Positions 1 to 5,951 of a DNA stretch of 7,413 nt are shown here, piece after piece (position 1 is the stretch's first letter; each line of letters opens with the position of its first letter). This DNA is from Actinomycetota bacterium (GTDB lineage Bacteria; Actinomycetota; Actinomycetes; Nanopelagicales; Nanopelagicaceae): assembly GCA_947465365.1 (NCBI GenBank), contig CANIAV010000037.1, forward strand, positions 1 to 7,413, read 5' to 3'. The translations under genes were made by a program, and so were the position numbers. A model generated the notes under the pieces. It saw only the letters and a list, made by a program, of their open reading frames with translations. It was not told the DNA's origin and ran no database searches.

Positions 1-409
1 GTTGCAAAATATCGAATGATTGAGTTGATTGAGTTGCAGCCACTGATTTCGCAATTTCAATCATAAAATTGCGGCCCCGCTTTCGAGTCGCGGATCTACG
101 CGACGGAATACCTACTAGATCACCTGCTCCAAAGTTCTTTATAAAAAAAGTTAAAGCGTGACCAATTGCGTCGGCTAGCAAATTATCGGCCGCGGATAAA
201 TTTGATTCTTTGGCGCCAAGTAAGACTTTTGAAGCAATTGGTGAATACTGCACAGCTGAAACTACGGGATACGATTTATCCAAGACAGATATCTCACGAT
301 AGTAAATATGTGGATGCCAACTCTTGCGACATAAAGAACAGATAGAGATACCAAGTTGTGAACAACCAATACATCTTGAGGGAAAGATCAATTCGGCCAG
401 GGAGTTCAT
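1..409 (-). CDS. ComF-family phosphoribosyltransferase-like protein, N-terminal part (C-terminus beyond window edge)
   Basis: I translated this frame by hand: ATG at 409 leads to an open frame of 136 residues that runs off the left edge. An in-frame TGA at 424-422, five codons upstream, leaves this ATG as the only sensible start. The N-terminus carries two CxxC pairs (C13/C16 and C24/C27), the zinc-ribbon-like start typical of ComF/GntX proteins. Near residues 109-117 comes an Arg-rich segment (IPSRRSATRKRGRNF), which matches the conserved R-x-R-G-x-N region of the family. The PRPP-binding loop would lie outside the window. Bacillus ComF helps DNA uptake, but actinobacterial homologues occur widely without a proven role, so the function here is unknown. 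The gene begins 41 bp after mtrB with no terminator between them, so it is probably in the same operon. In M. tuberculosis a ComF-like gene follows lpqB, so this one sits where lpqB would be expected to end. The Shine-Dalgarno (GAAAG) is weak. Confidence 0.85.
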   Translation of the reverse strand, partial: MNSLAELIFPSRCIGCSQLGISICSLCRKSWHPHIYYREISVLDKSYPVVSAVQYSPIASKVLLGAKESNLSAADNLLADAIGHALTFFIKNFGAGDLVGIPSRRSATRKRGRNFMIEIAKSVAATQSTQSFDILQ

Positions 410-450
410 GGCCCAATTCTTTCAAAAACTAAAATTCAATTAAGTCCGAT

Positions 451-2025
451 TTAGGATTTTTGGGGATAATCAAAAGGTTGCGGGCGAATCGGTCTACCAG
501 CGATTTGTTCACCAGCAATTTTGGGAAGAGTGAGTACAAAGTGCGCGCCTTCGCCAGGTTGCCCCCAAGCATCGAGTTCTCCATTATGTAGCCGCGCATC
601 TTCTAGCGCGATGGATAATCCAAGACCTGTTCCACCTCGCACCCGCGCGCGAGATGGATCTGCGCGCCAGAATCGATCAAAGACGCGCGAAAGTGCAGCA
701 GGTTCAATTCCTGTTCCGTAATCACGAACCCCGATTGCAACTTCGCTCTCTGTGGAAACGATGGTTACATTGACTGGCTTATCCTCGGCATGATCTAGCG
801 CATTGGATAAAAGATTTCGCATAATGCGCTCTACACGTCTGATATCAGCTTTGATAATCACATGTTCGGTCTCGTGGTCGATATTGATCGTAATTAGGTG
901 GTCATGAGAGTTAGCTCTGACGTCTTCGATGCATCTTTCAATCAACCTAACGAGGTCGAATTCAGCCGGTTCTAAAACAGCAACTTCAGCATCGAAGCGA
1001 CTTACTTCGAGTAGATCCTCAAGTAAGCGTTCAAATCGATCTAATTGAGCGACCAGCAACTCCGAACTTCGTGCAATCGTTGGATCAAAACTTTCTCTGT
1101 GGCTATAAATAACTTCCGATGCCATACGCAAAGTAGTTAGCGGAGTACGAAGTTCATGAGACACATCTGATACAAATCTCTGCTGCACGCGAGATAAATT
1201 CTCTAGGCGCGAAATTTGGGACTCCAGAGAAAGCGCCATATCGTTAAAGGCAGTACCAAGCGTTGCAATTTCGTCAGAACTTTCAACTTTCATGCGCTGC
1301 GAGAAATCACCTTGGGTAAATTGCTGGGCAATTCTTGCCGCTTCCCGGACTGGCCGCACAACTTGGCGCACAACCAGCCAGGTTATTAAACCAATCAGGA
1401 AGAGAAGTGCCAATCCAGTTAAAAGTAGTGAGCTCTTAATGAGATCAAGAGTTGTATTCTGATTGTTAAGTGAATAAACCAGATACATTTCATAGTTTCC
1501 AGAATCTGGAATTGCAATTCTGCGCCCGGCAATTAGAACATTCGCATCTGCCCGATTTTGATAGCGGACCTTGGAATATTGGTATTCAACTAGGTCGCTT
1601 GAGCGCACTCGCTTGCGTAACTCAGTCGGGAAGGATGAAACATCTAAACCATCAGTTGCAGTGCTGTAGTCGATTGATGAAGTTTGACCAGTTACTTTAA
1701 ACGGAGTTCCAAAGCGACTTAAAAATATTGATTTTCTATCTTGATTAAGGCTGACTTGAGTTGAAGTGATTATTACATCTTGTACAGCCTTAGTGATTAT
1801 CGAACTTTGCGCGCCTTCAATCAGCAAGAATTGATATTGTGCGTTGAAAAATGAGGAGCGAGCTTCCGCAAGTGAAGTCTCGAGATTTACTTGCTTGACA
1901 CCATCAGATAGCTGCGAATAAAGGGCTGAACCGGTTAGCCAGACAACGCCGAGTGATAACAGAACGGTAGAAACAATTACCTTTGAGGCTAGTGAGGTAC
2001 GGACCTTTATCGCGATTCGGTTCAT
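451..2025 (-). CDS. mtrB: Sensor histidine kinase MtrB
   Basis: Membrane sensor kinase that phosphorylates MtrA; in mycobacteria and corynebacteria the pair controls cell-wall, division and osmotic responses. Numbering from the ATG at 2025 (524 residues): a short basic cytoplasmic start, TM1 about 14-36, an extracytoplasmic sensor region about 37-197, TM2 about 198-220 and HAMP about 221-274. Then come the HisKA motif VSHELRTPL with phospho-acceptor H290, the N box RNLLSNALDHA (N404, N408), the G1 motif DYGTGIEP (D435) and the G2 motif GGTGLGLSI (464-472). All catalytic motifs look intact. The frame stays open to an ATG at 2067, inside mtrA. I prefer 2025 because it lies one base after the mtrA stop (TAG-A-ATG), which suits translational coupling, and it leaves a normal short tail before TM1. 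The length is slightly below the M. tuberculosis protein (about 567). No lpqB follows. Confidence 0.93.
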   Translation of the reverse strand: MNRIAIKVRTSLASKVIVSTVLLSLGVVWLTGSALYSQLSDGVKQVNLETSLAEARSSFFNAQYQFLLIEGAQSSIITKAVQDVIITSTQVSLNQDRKSIFLSRFGTPFKVTGQTSSIDYSTATDGLDVSSFPTELRKRVRSSDLVEYQYSKVRYQNRADANVLIAGRRIAIPDSGNYEMYLVYSLNNQNTTLDLIKSSLLLTGLALLFLIGLITWLVVRQVVRPVREAARIAQQFTQGDFSQRMKVESSDEIATLGTAFNDMALSLESQISRLENLSRVQQRFVSDVSHELRTPLTTLRMASEVIYSHRESFDPTIARSSELLVAQLDRFERLLEDLLEVSRFDAEVAVLEPAEFDLVRLIERCIEDVRANSHDHLITINIDHETEHVIIKADIRRVERIMRNLLSNALDHAEDKPVNVTIVSTESEVAIGVRDYGTGIEPAALSRVFDRFWRADPSRARVRGGTGLGLSIALEDARLHNGELDAWGQPGEGAHFVLTLPKIAGEQIAGRPIRPQPFDYPQKS

Positions 2026-2026
2026 T

Positions 2027-2713
2027 CTAGGAACCGCCCAATGCTCCAGCTTTATATCCAACTCCACGTACCGTCATGACAATTTCAGGGCGCTCTGGAT
2101 CGTGTTCGACCTTTGAACGCAATCTTTGCACGTGCACATTTACCAAACGAGTATCTGTTGAATGGCGGTAGCCCCAGACTTCACCGAGCAGAGCATCGCG
2201 CGTGAAAACTCGACCTGGCTCTTTAGCGAGTGCAACCAAGAGATCAAATTCCAGGCGAGTAAGTGCAATCTTCTTCGCCCCCCTGCTTACTTCGTGGGCG
2301 GTGACATCAATTGAAAGATCGCCGATCGTCAGAAGTCCGGAAACATCGGCATTGGTGCGGCGCAGGCGGGTTCGAATTCGGGCGATTAATTCAGATGGGT
2401 GGCGAAATGGTTTAACCATGTAATCATCGGCGCCTGCTTCTAGGCCACGAACAACATCGTGAGTGTCGCCCTTTGCGCTGAGCATGACGATCGGAACCAT
2501 AGATTCGGCGCGAATTAATTTGCAGACTTCAATTCCATCTAAACCTGGAAGCATTACATCAAGCAGAATGAGATCTGGAGGATTGTTTCTAAAAACCTCC
2601 AGAACTTCATCACCACGACTTACTAGATCTACGTCGATGCCGGCACCCGTTAAAACGATGCCGAGCATCTCCGCGAGATCCTGGTCGTCATCGACGACCA
2701 TTACTAAGGTCAT
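2027..2713 (-). CDS. mtrA: DNA-binding response regulator MtrA (OmpR/PhoB family)
   Basis: A 228-residue response regulator and the partner of MtrB. The receiver domain (about 1-115) has the acidic pair D8/D9, phospho-acceptor D52 in LLDVMLPG, S79 at the Thr/Ser switch position, Y98 and K101 (VKPF). The C-terminal winged-helix domain (about 130-222) contains VWGYRHSTDTRLVNVHVQRL and ends TVRGVGYKAG. This agrees almost word for word with remembered MtrA sequences from Mycobacterium and separates it from other OmpR-type regulators. Compared with the M. tuberculosis protein, there seems to be one extra residue after KPF (RHPSEL versus KPKEL). The ATG overlaps the ahcY stop by one base (TAATG at 2715-2711). 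A possible Shine-Dalgarno GGGAG at 2729-2725 lies 11 nt upstream, rather far, so translation probably depends on coupling to ahcY. In known species MtrA regulates cell-wall hydrolase and division genes; its targets here are not visible. Confidence 0.96.
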   Translation of the reverse strand: MTLVMVVDDDQDLAEMLGIVLTGAGIDVDLVSRGDEVLEVFRNNPPDLILLDVMLPGLDGIEVCKLIRAESMVPIVMLSAKGDTHDVVRGLEAGADDYMVKPFRHPSELIARIRTRLRRTNADVSGLLTIGDLSIDVTAHEVSRGAKKIALTRLEFDLLVALAKEPGRVFTRDALLGEVWGYRHSTDTRLVNVHVQRLRSKVEHDPERPEIVMTVRGVGYKAGALGGS

Positions 2714-3999
2714 TAGCTACCGTGCTCCCAAGAGTTCAGGTACATATCTTGTGCAGGGGTTAACGTATCGATATGGCCACCCATTGAAATTAATTTCAGG
2801 CTAGCAACTTCCTTATCGATATATGTTGGAACGTTATGTACGCCCGCTGGAAGATTCTTCGCTTCCTTAACTAGATATTCAGCTGTTAGAGCTTGATCTG
2901 AGAATGACATATCCATAACAGATGCAGGGTGGCCTTCTGCGGCTCCGAGGTTAACCAAACGACCTTCGGCAAGGAGCAGTAAGCGACGTCCATCTGCAAG
3001 TACGTATTCATCTGTCTGGTGACGCATCTTGGAGTTCTTCTTCTTGGCATTTTGCTCAAGCCAAGCAACATCGATTTCAATATCGAAGTGGCCAGAGTTA
3101 GCCATGATTGCGCCGTCCTTCATTACTGCAAAGTGCTCATCACGCAATACATCGCGGTTTCCTGTAACGGTGATGAATACATCGCCGACCTTTGCTGCTT
3201 CAAGCATTGGCATAACACGGAAGCCCTGCATCATTGCATCTAGTGCCTTGGTTGGATCGATTTCAGTAACGATTACATCTGCGCCCATACCTTTAGCGCG
3301 TTCTGCAACGCCTTTACCGCAATATCCAAAACCAGCAACCACAAGAATGCGGCCGGCTAGTAGGAAGTTAGTGGAACGAAATACAGCATCAAGGGTCGAT
3401 TGACCTGTTCCGTAACGATTATCAAACATATGCTTTGTATCAGTGTCGTTGACCGCGATCATTGGGAATGTAAGCGCGCCATCTTTTGCCATTTGGTTAA
3501 GACGGATCACACCAGTTGTGGTCTCTTCGCAGCCACCCGCGATATTTGGAAGAAGTTCTTTACGAGTTGTGTGAAGAGTATTAACAAGGTCGCAACCATC
3601 ATCGAATACTTGATGAGGTTCTATATCTAACGCTGCGTTGATGTGTGAGTAATATCCATCACGATCGACTGCGTTACGAGCAAATACTGAAATTCCGTAT
3701 TCGTGAACTAGCGCTGCTGCTGTGTCGTCTTGGGTAGACAGTGGGTTTGATGCGCAAAGTGCGATTTCTGCTCCACCGGCTTTTAGAACGCGCATTAAGT
3801 TCGCGGTCTCTGTTGTGACGTGCATACATGCGGCAATTCTTACGCCAGCAAATGGCTGAGATTTTTCAAAGCGCTCACGAATTTGAGCTAGGACGGGCAT
3901 GTTGCGTTCTGCCCATTCAATGCGCTTGCGGCCTTCTGCAGCAAGTGATGCATCGGCAATATCGTGGCGTGGAAGGGTTGATGTAACTGGTGAATTCAC
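2713..3999 (-). CDS. ahcY: S-adenosylhomocysteine hydrolase, short (archaeal/Thermotoga-like) form
   Basis: NAD-dependent cytoplasmic enzyme that splits S-adenosylhomocysteine into adenosine and homocysteine, removing the inhibitory product of SAM-dependent methylation. At 428 residues it is much shorter than the mycobacterial enzyme (about 495). By comparison with the human enzyme I see H60, D134, E159 (CEETTTG), K189 and D193 ([14 protein letters not shown]), the NAD-binding GFGYCGKG at 223-230, H304 (NSGHFDIEI) and H357 (AAEGHP). The C-terminus ends in NSWEHGS, not the KPxHYRY tail of the usual bacterial and eukaryotic form. The cysteine of YGC (human C195) is Thr198. Both are marks of the short form. 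One short-form archaeal relative (MJ1388) has been reported to act on S-inosylhomocysteine. The TTET segment near residue 63 resembles adenosine-type enzymes, so SAH is the better guess. The GTG start is fixed by an excellent Shine-Dalgarno. The stop overlaps the mtrA start. Confidence 0.95.
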   Translation of the reverse strand: MNSPVTSTLPRHDIADASLAAEGRKRIEWAERNMPVLAQIRERFEKSQPFAGVRIAACMHVTTETANLMRVLKAGGAEIALCASNPLSTQDDTAAALVHEYGISVFARNAVDRDGYYSHINAALDIEPHQVFDDGCDLVNTLHTTRKELLPNIAGGCEETTTGVIRLNQMAKDGALTFPMIAVNDTDTKHMFDNRYGTGQSTLDAVFRSTNFLLAGRILVVAGFGYCGKGVAERAKGMGADVIVTEIDPTKALDAMMQGFRVMPMLEAAKVGDVFITVTGNRDVLRDEHFAVMKDGAIMANSGHFDIEIDVAWLEQNAKKKNSKMRHQTDEYVLADGRRLLLLAEGRLVNLGAAEGHPASVMDMSFSDQALTAEYLVKEAKNLPAGVHNVPTYIDKEVASLKLISMGGHIDTLTPAQDMYLNSWEHGS

Positions 4000-4004
4000 G
4001 TTGT

Positions 4005-4011
4005 TCTCCTT
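4005..4011 (-). promoter_or_regulatory. Strong Shine-Dalgarno of ahcY
   Basis: On the minus strand AAGGAGA ends five bases before the GTG at 3999. It is the best ribosome-binding site in the window, it fixes the GTG start of ahcY, and it suggests that ahcY-mtrA-mtrB is translated from a well-initiated first gene, with the downstream genes coupled to it. Confidence 0.85.
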
Positions 4012-4022
4012 AAATGGTAATT

Positions 4023-4043
4023 AAAAACAGTTGATTGGACTGT
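4023..4043 (-). terminator. Weak terminator-like hairpin with T run upstream of ahcY
   Basis: On the minus strand ACAGT (4043-4039) pairs with ACTGT (4031-4027) around a seven-base loop, and the T run covers 4027-4023. The stem has only five pairs and is AT-rich, so it is poor as a stand-alone terminator. It lies 12 bases upstream of the ahcY Shine-Dalgarno, where an attenuator would sit, but it may be chance. Confidence 0.2.
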
Positions 4044-4128
4044 GCTTACCTAAGGCGTAGGGCTCTACTTTGCTAGGCGGCTCTGTGCATAGGTTAGCGC
4101 CCGCAGACCCTTACTGGCTATTTAGACG

Positions 4129-5475
4129 CTAGCCACGGATTGTGGCGAGCACCTCATCGCGAATTTTCTCCATGCGCGCTTGCGTCTTGGCTTCCACATT
4201 CAATCGCAATAGCGGCTCGGTATTAGATGCGCGCACGTTAAACCACCAGGTATCACCACTAACAGTCAGACCATCAAGATGATCAACCTCGTTGCCAGCG
4301 GCTGGCCCATATATGGCTTCTATTTCTGCCATAGAACTTTGCGCATCTGCAACTTCTGAGTTGATTTCACCACTTGCGATATAGCGACTAAATGGTTTTA
4401 GTAATTTTGAAAGATTTGTATCTACTTCACCAAGTGCGGCGATGGCATGCAGCGCTGCCAACATTCCTGAATCAGCACGCCAAAAGTCGCGGAAGTAGAA
4501 GTGGCCAGAATGTTCGCCGCCAAAGACTGCGCCAGTATCTGCCATTAACTTCTTAATGTATGAGTGTCCGACTCTGGAACGAATTGCTTTCCCACCTGCT
4601 TCTTCTACGATTTCAGCAACGGCTCTCGATGAAATCAAATTATAAATAATGTTTGCACCAGGGTTCTTCTTTAACTCTCGTGAAGCAATAAGCGCTGTCA
4701 AAGTTGATGGATTAACTAATTCACCATTTTCATCAACTAAGAAACATCGATCGGCATCGCCATCAAATGCCAAGCCAATATCGGCTTTAAGTTTCTTAAC
4801 CGCCTTCTGTAGATCCTTTAAATTCTTGGGATCGATCGGATTCGCTTCGTGATTAGGAAAAGTTCCATCTAATTCAAAGAACATGGGAATTACTTCACAA
4901 TTTAGCCGAGCAAAAACCGCGGGCGCTGTATGGCCAGCCATACCATTTCCAGCATCGATTACGATTTTCAACGGCCGGATATCAGATAAATCAACCAAGG
5001 TAAGTAGATGCTCCACATACGCTGACAACATATCTTCGCTTCGCTCAGTACCAACGCTCCTAAAATCTATTGGAGAGCCCTCATTAACAAACCTTTCGAT
5101 AGTCAAAAGACCTGACTCTTTACCGATTGGCCGAGCACCACTTAAACATAACTTGATTCCGTTGTATTCAGCCGGATTATGGCTTGCGGTAAACATCGCA
5201 CCTGGAAAGTTCAACTTGCCAGCTGCGAAATAGAGCAGATCTGTCGATGCCAAACCGATGCGGATTACATCTAAACCTTGTGAAGTTACACCTGCAGAAA
5301 AGGCATCTGCAAATACAGGAGATGAAGGTCTCATATCTTCACCGATTACAACGGTTCCGGGTTCGCGCTCTTGTTGTAGAAAACGGGCAAAGGCAACACC
5401 GGTTGCAAAGGTAAAATCTGCGGTAATTTCTACATCTACTAATCCGCGAATGTCATAAGCTTTAAATATTGAAAT
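4129..5475 (-). CDS. manB: Phosphomannomutase/phosphoglucomutase, probable ATT start
   Basis: Interconverts mannose-6-phosphate and mannose-1-phosphate (probably also the glucose forms), feeding GDP-mannose and surface glycan synthesis. Taken from the ATT at 5475 it has 448 residues, normal for the alpha-D-phosphohexomutase family. Motifs in order are KAYDIRG near the N-terminus, the catalytic phosphoserine loop TASHNP (S98), the metal loop DGDADR (D238, D240, D242), the sugar-binding GEHSGH (320-325) and the phosphate-binding RASNTEP (415-421). The first ATG in frame (5334) lies inside the conserved EDMRPSS and would remove KAYDIRG, so it cannot be the real start. Between the in-frame TAA at 5493-5491 and 5334 there is no ATG, GTG or TTG. 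ATT at 5475 is the best candidate, nine bases from a purine-rich AGAGAG. ATA at 5469, or a TTG read as TTA at 5481, are alternatives. The gene starts 44 bp after the DUF3499-like gene. Confidence 0.93.
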   Translation of the reverse strand: MSIFKAYDIRGLVDVEITADFTFATGVAFARFLQQEREPGTVVIGEDMRPSSPVFADAFSAGVTSQGLDVIRIGLASTDLLYFAAGKLNFPGAMFTASHNPAEYNGIKLCLSGARPIGKESGLLTIERFVNEGSPIDFRSVGTERSEDMLSAYVEHLLTLVDLSDIRPLKIVIDAGNGMAGHTAPAVFARLNCEVIPMFFELDGTFPNHEANPIDPKNLKDLQKAVKKLKADIGLAFDGDADRCFLVDENGELVNPSTLTALIASRELKKNPGANIIYNLISSRAVAEIVEEAGGKAIRSRVGHSYIKKLMADTGAVFGGEHSGHFYFRDFWRADSGMLAALHAIAALGEVDTNLSKLLKPFSRYIASGEINSEVADAQSSMAEIEAIYGPAAGNEVDHLDGLTVSGDTWWFNVRASNTEPLLRLNVEAKTQARMEKIRDEVLATIRG

Positions 5476-5481
5476 GGTTAA

Positions 5482-5490
5482 CTTCTCTCT
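5482..5490 (-). promoter_or_regulatory. Possible ribosome-binding site of manB that decides its start
   Basis: The minus strand reads AGAGAGAAG, the only purine-rich stretch upstream of the manB frame. From the AGAGAG core, the ATT at 5475 is nine bases away, a workable spacing, while a start at 5481 (TTA here) would be only three bases away. This favours ATT as the start over a lost TTG. Confidence 0.45.
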
Positions 5491-5519
5491 TTAACTAGGC
5501 AATTTCTTAAGAAAAGATT

Positions 5520-5909
5520 TTAGGAGGGGACGGCGCGCAAATGGCCGCGTCGGCCAATCTGCGCATCCTGGCTATTTAAATTGTTATTTGAATTTTCATT
5601 AGATAGTCCAGCAGATGGCAATATTGCAGTTGCGACTTCTCGAACTGCATCTGCAATAGCCATCAAATCATCTTCGCTCGGACCTGCTCCGCTTTGAGAG
5701 CTATCTTCTTTAATTACATTCCACCCATTAGGAACTGTGAGGCGTTTGCCGTGGACTTCGCAAAGATCGTATGAATGTGGTTCAGAGAAAGTTGCTAAGG
5801 GACCGAGTACTGCAGTTGAGTCAGCATAAATATAAGTCAGGGTCATAGAAGCCAGGCTTCTGCAACTAACGCGTGAACAGCTGCGCCCTGTTCTAGCCAA
5901 CTTACTCAT
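5520..5909 (-). CDS. DUF3499-like conserved actinobacterial protein
   Basis: A 129-residue protein of unknown function. The N-terminal half matches the DUF3499 pattern I remember: a Cys pair in CSRVSC (C11, C16), LTYIYADSTAVLGPLATFSEPHSYDL cut here as residues 24-49, then C50-x2-H53 (CEVH) and a KRLTVPNGW segment. C11, C16, C50 and H53 could bind a metal such as zinc; this is inference from spacing. The C-terminal half is Ser/Asn-rich and looks disordered, with a short helix-like stretch (DDLMAIADAVREVATAIL). In Actinobacteria this family usually sits next to phosphomannomutase, as here. Its role is not known to me. There is no Shine-Dalgarno before the ATG at 5909, but a possible -10 hexamer TAGCCT lies seven bases upstream, so the mRNA may be leaderless. 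Confidence 0.85.
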   Translation of the reverse strand: MSKLARTGRSCSRVSCRSLASMTLTYIYADSTAVLGPLATFSEPHSYDLCEVHGKRLTVPNGWNVIKEDSSQSGAGPSEDDLMAIADAVREVATAILPSAGLSNENSNNNLNSQDAQIGRRGHLRAVPS

Positions 5910-5916
5910 GGCTATA

Positions 5917-5922
5917 AGGCTA
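5917..5922 (-). promoter_or_regulatory. Candidate -10 box for a leaderless DUF3499-like transcript
   Basis: On the minus strand TAGCCT fits the actinobacterial TAnnnT -10 pattern and is followed by seven bases and then the ATG at 5909. That spacing would put the first transcribed base at the start codon. I found no good -35 element about 17 bases upstream, and six-base matches are common by chance. Confidence 0.25.
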
Positions 5923-5951
5923 GTGGTGAACGGTGCGAAAAACTGGGATTG

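Larger units (their letters stand above)
4000..4128 (-). promoter_or_regulatory. manB-ahcY intergenic region / ahcY leader with possible hairpins
   Basis: This is the only gap over 100 bases in a compact window. Read on the minus strand it can form a stem of 4102-4096 with 4082-4075 (seven pairs including one G-U, with one bulged C at 4079). It can also form a stem of 4077-4074 (CCTA) with 4052-4049 (TAGG) enclosing GTAG/CTAC (4068-4065 with 4060-4057). The two share bases 4077-4075 and so would exclude each other. A short hairpin with a T run follows, then the Shine-Dalgarno. I could not match it to a SAM or SAH riboswitch consensus from memory. A promoter for ahcY-mtrAB probably lies here, but I see no convincing -35/-10 pair. 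The region could also simply be the manB 3' end plus a promoter. Confidence 0.4.

Noticed and set aside
410..450. Terminator between mtrB and the ComF-like gene
   Set aside because: No stem followed by a T run is present on the minus strand in the 41-base gap.
2026..2067. mtrB starting at the ATG at 2067 inside mtrA
   Set aside because: It would add 14 residues encoded within the mtrA end; the ATG at 2025, one base after the mtrA stop, fits coupling and membrane topology better.
3029..3403. Plus-strand open frame of 124 codons opposite ahcY
   Set aside because: It is antisense to a highly conserved enzyme, with Ser/Thr/Ile-rich sequence typical of a shadow frame and no family features.
4000..4128. 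A known SAM or SAH riboswitch class upstream of ahcY
   Set aside because: The conserved core sequences I recall for the SAM-I/IV, SAM-II and SAH classes are not present; only unspecific stems are seen.
4129..5334. manB beginning at the ATG at 5334
   Set aside because: It lies inside the conserved EDMRPSS segment and would remove the KAYDIRG motif, although the upstream frame clearly codes for it.
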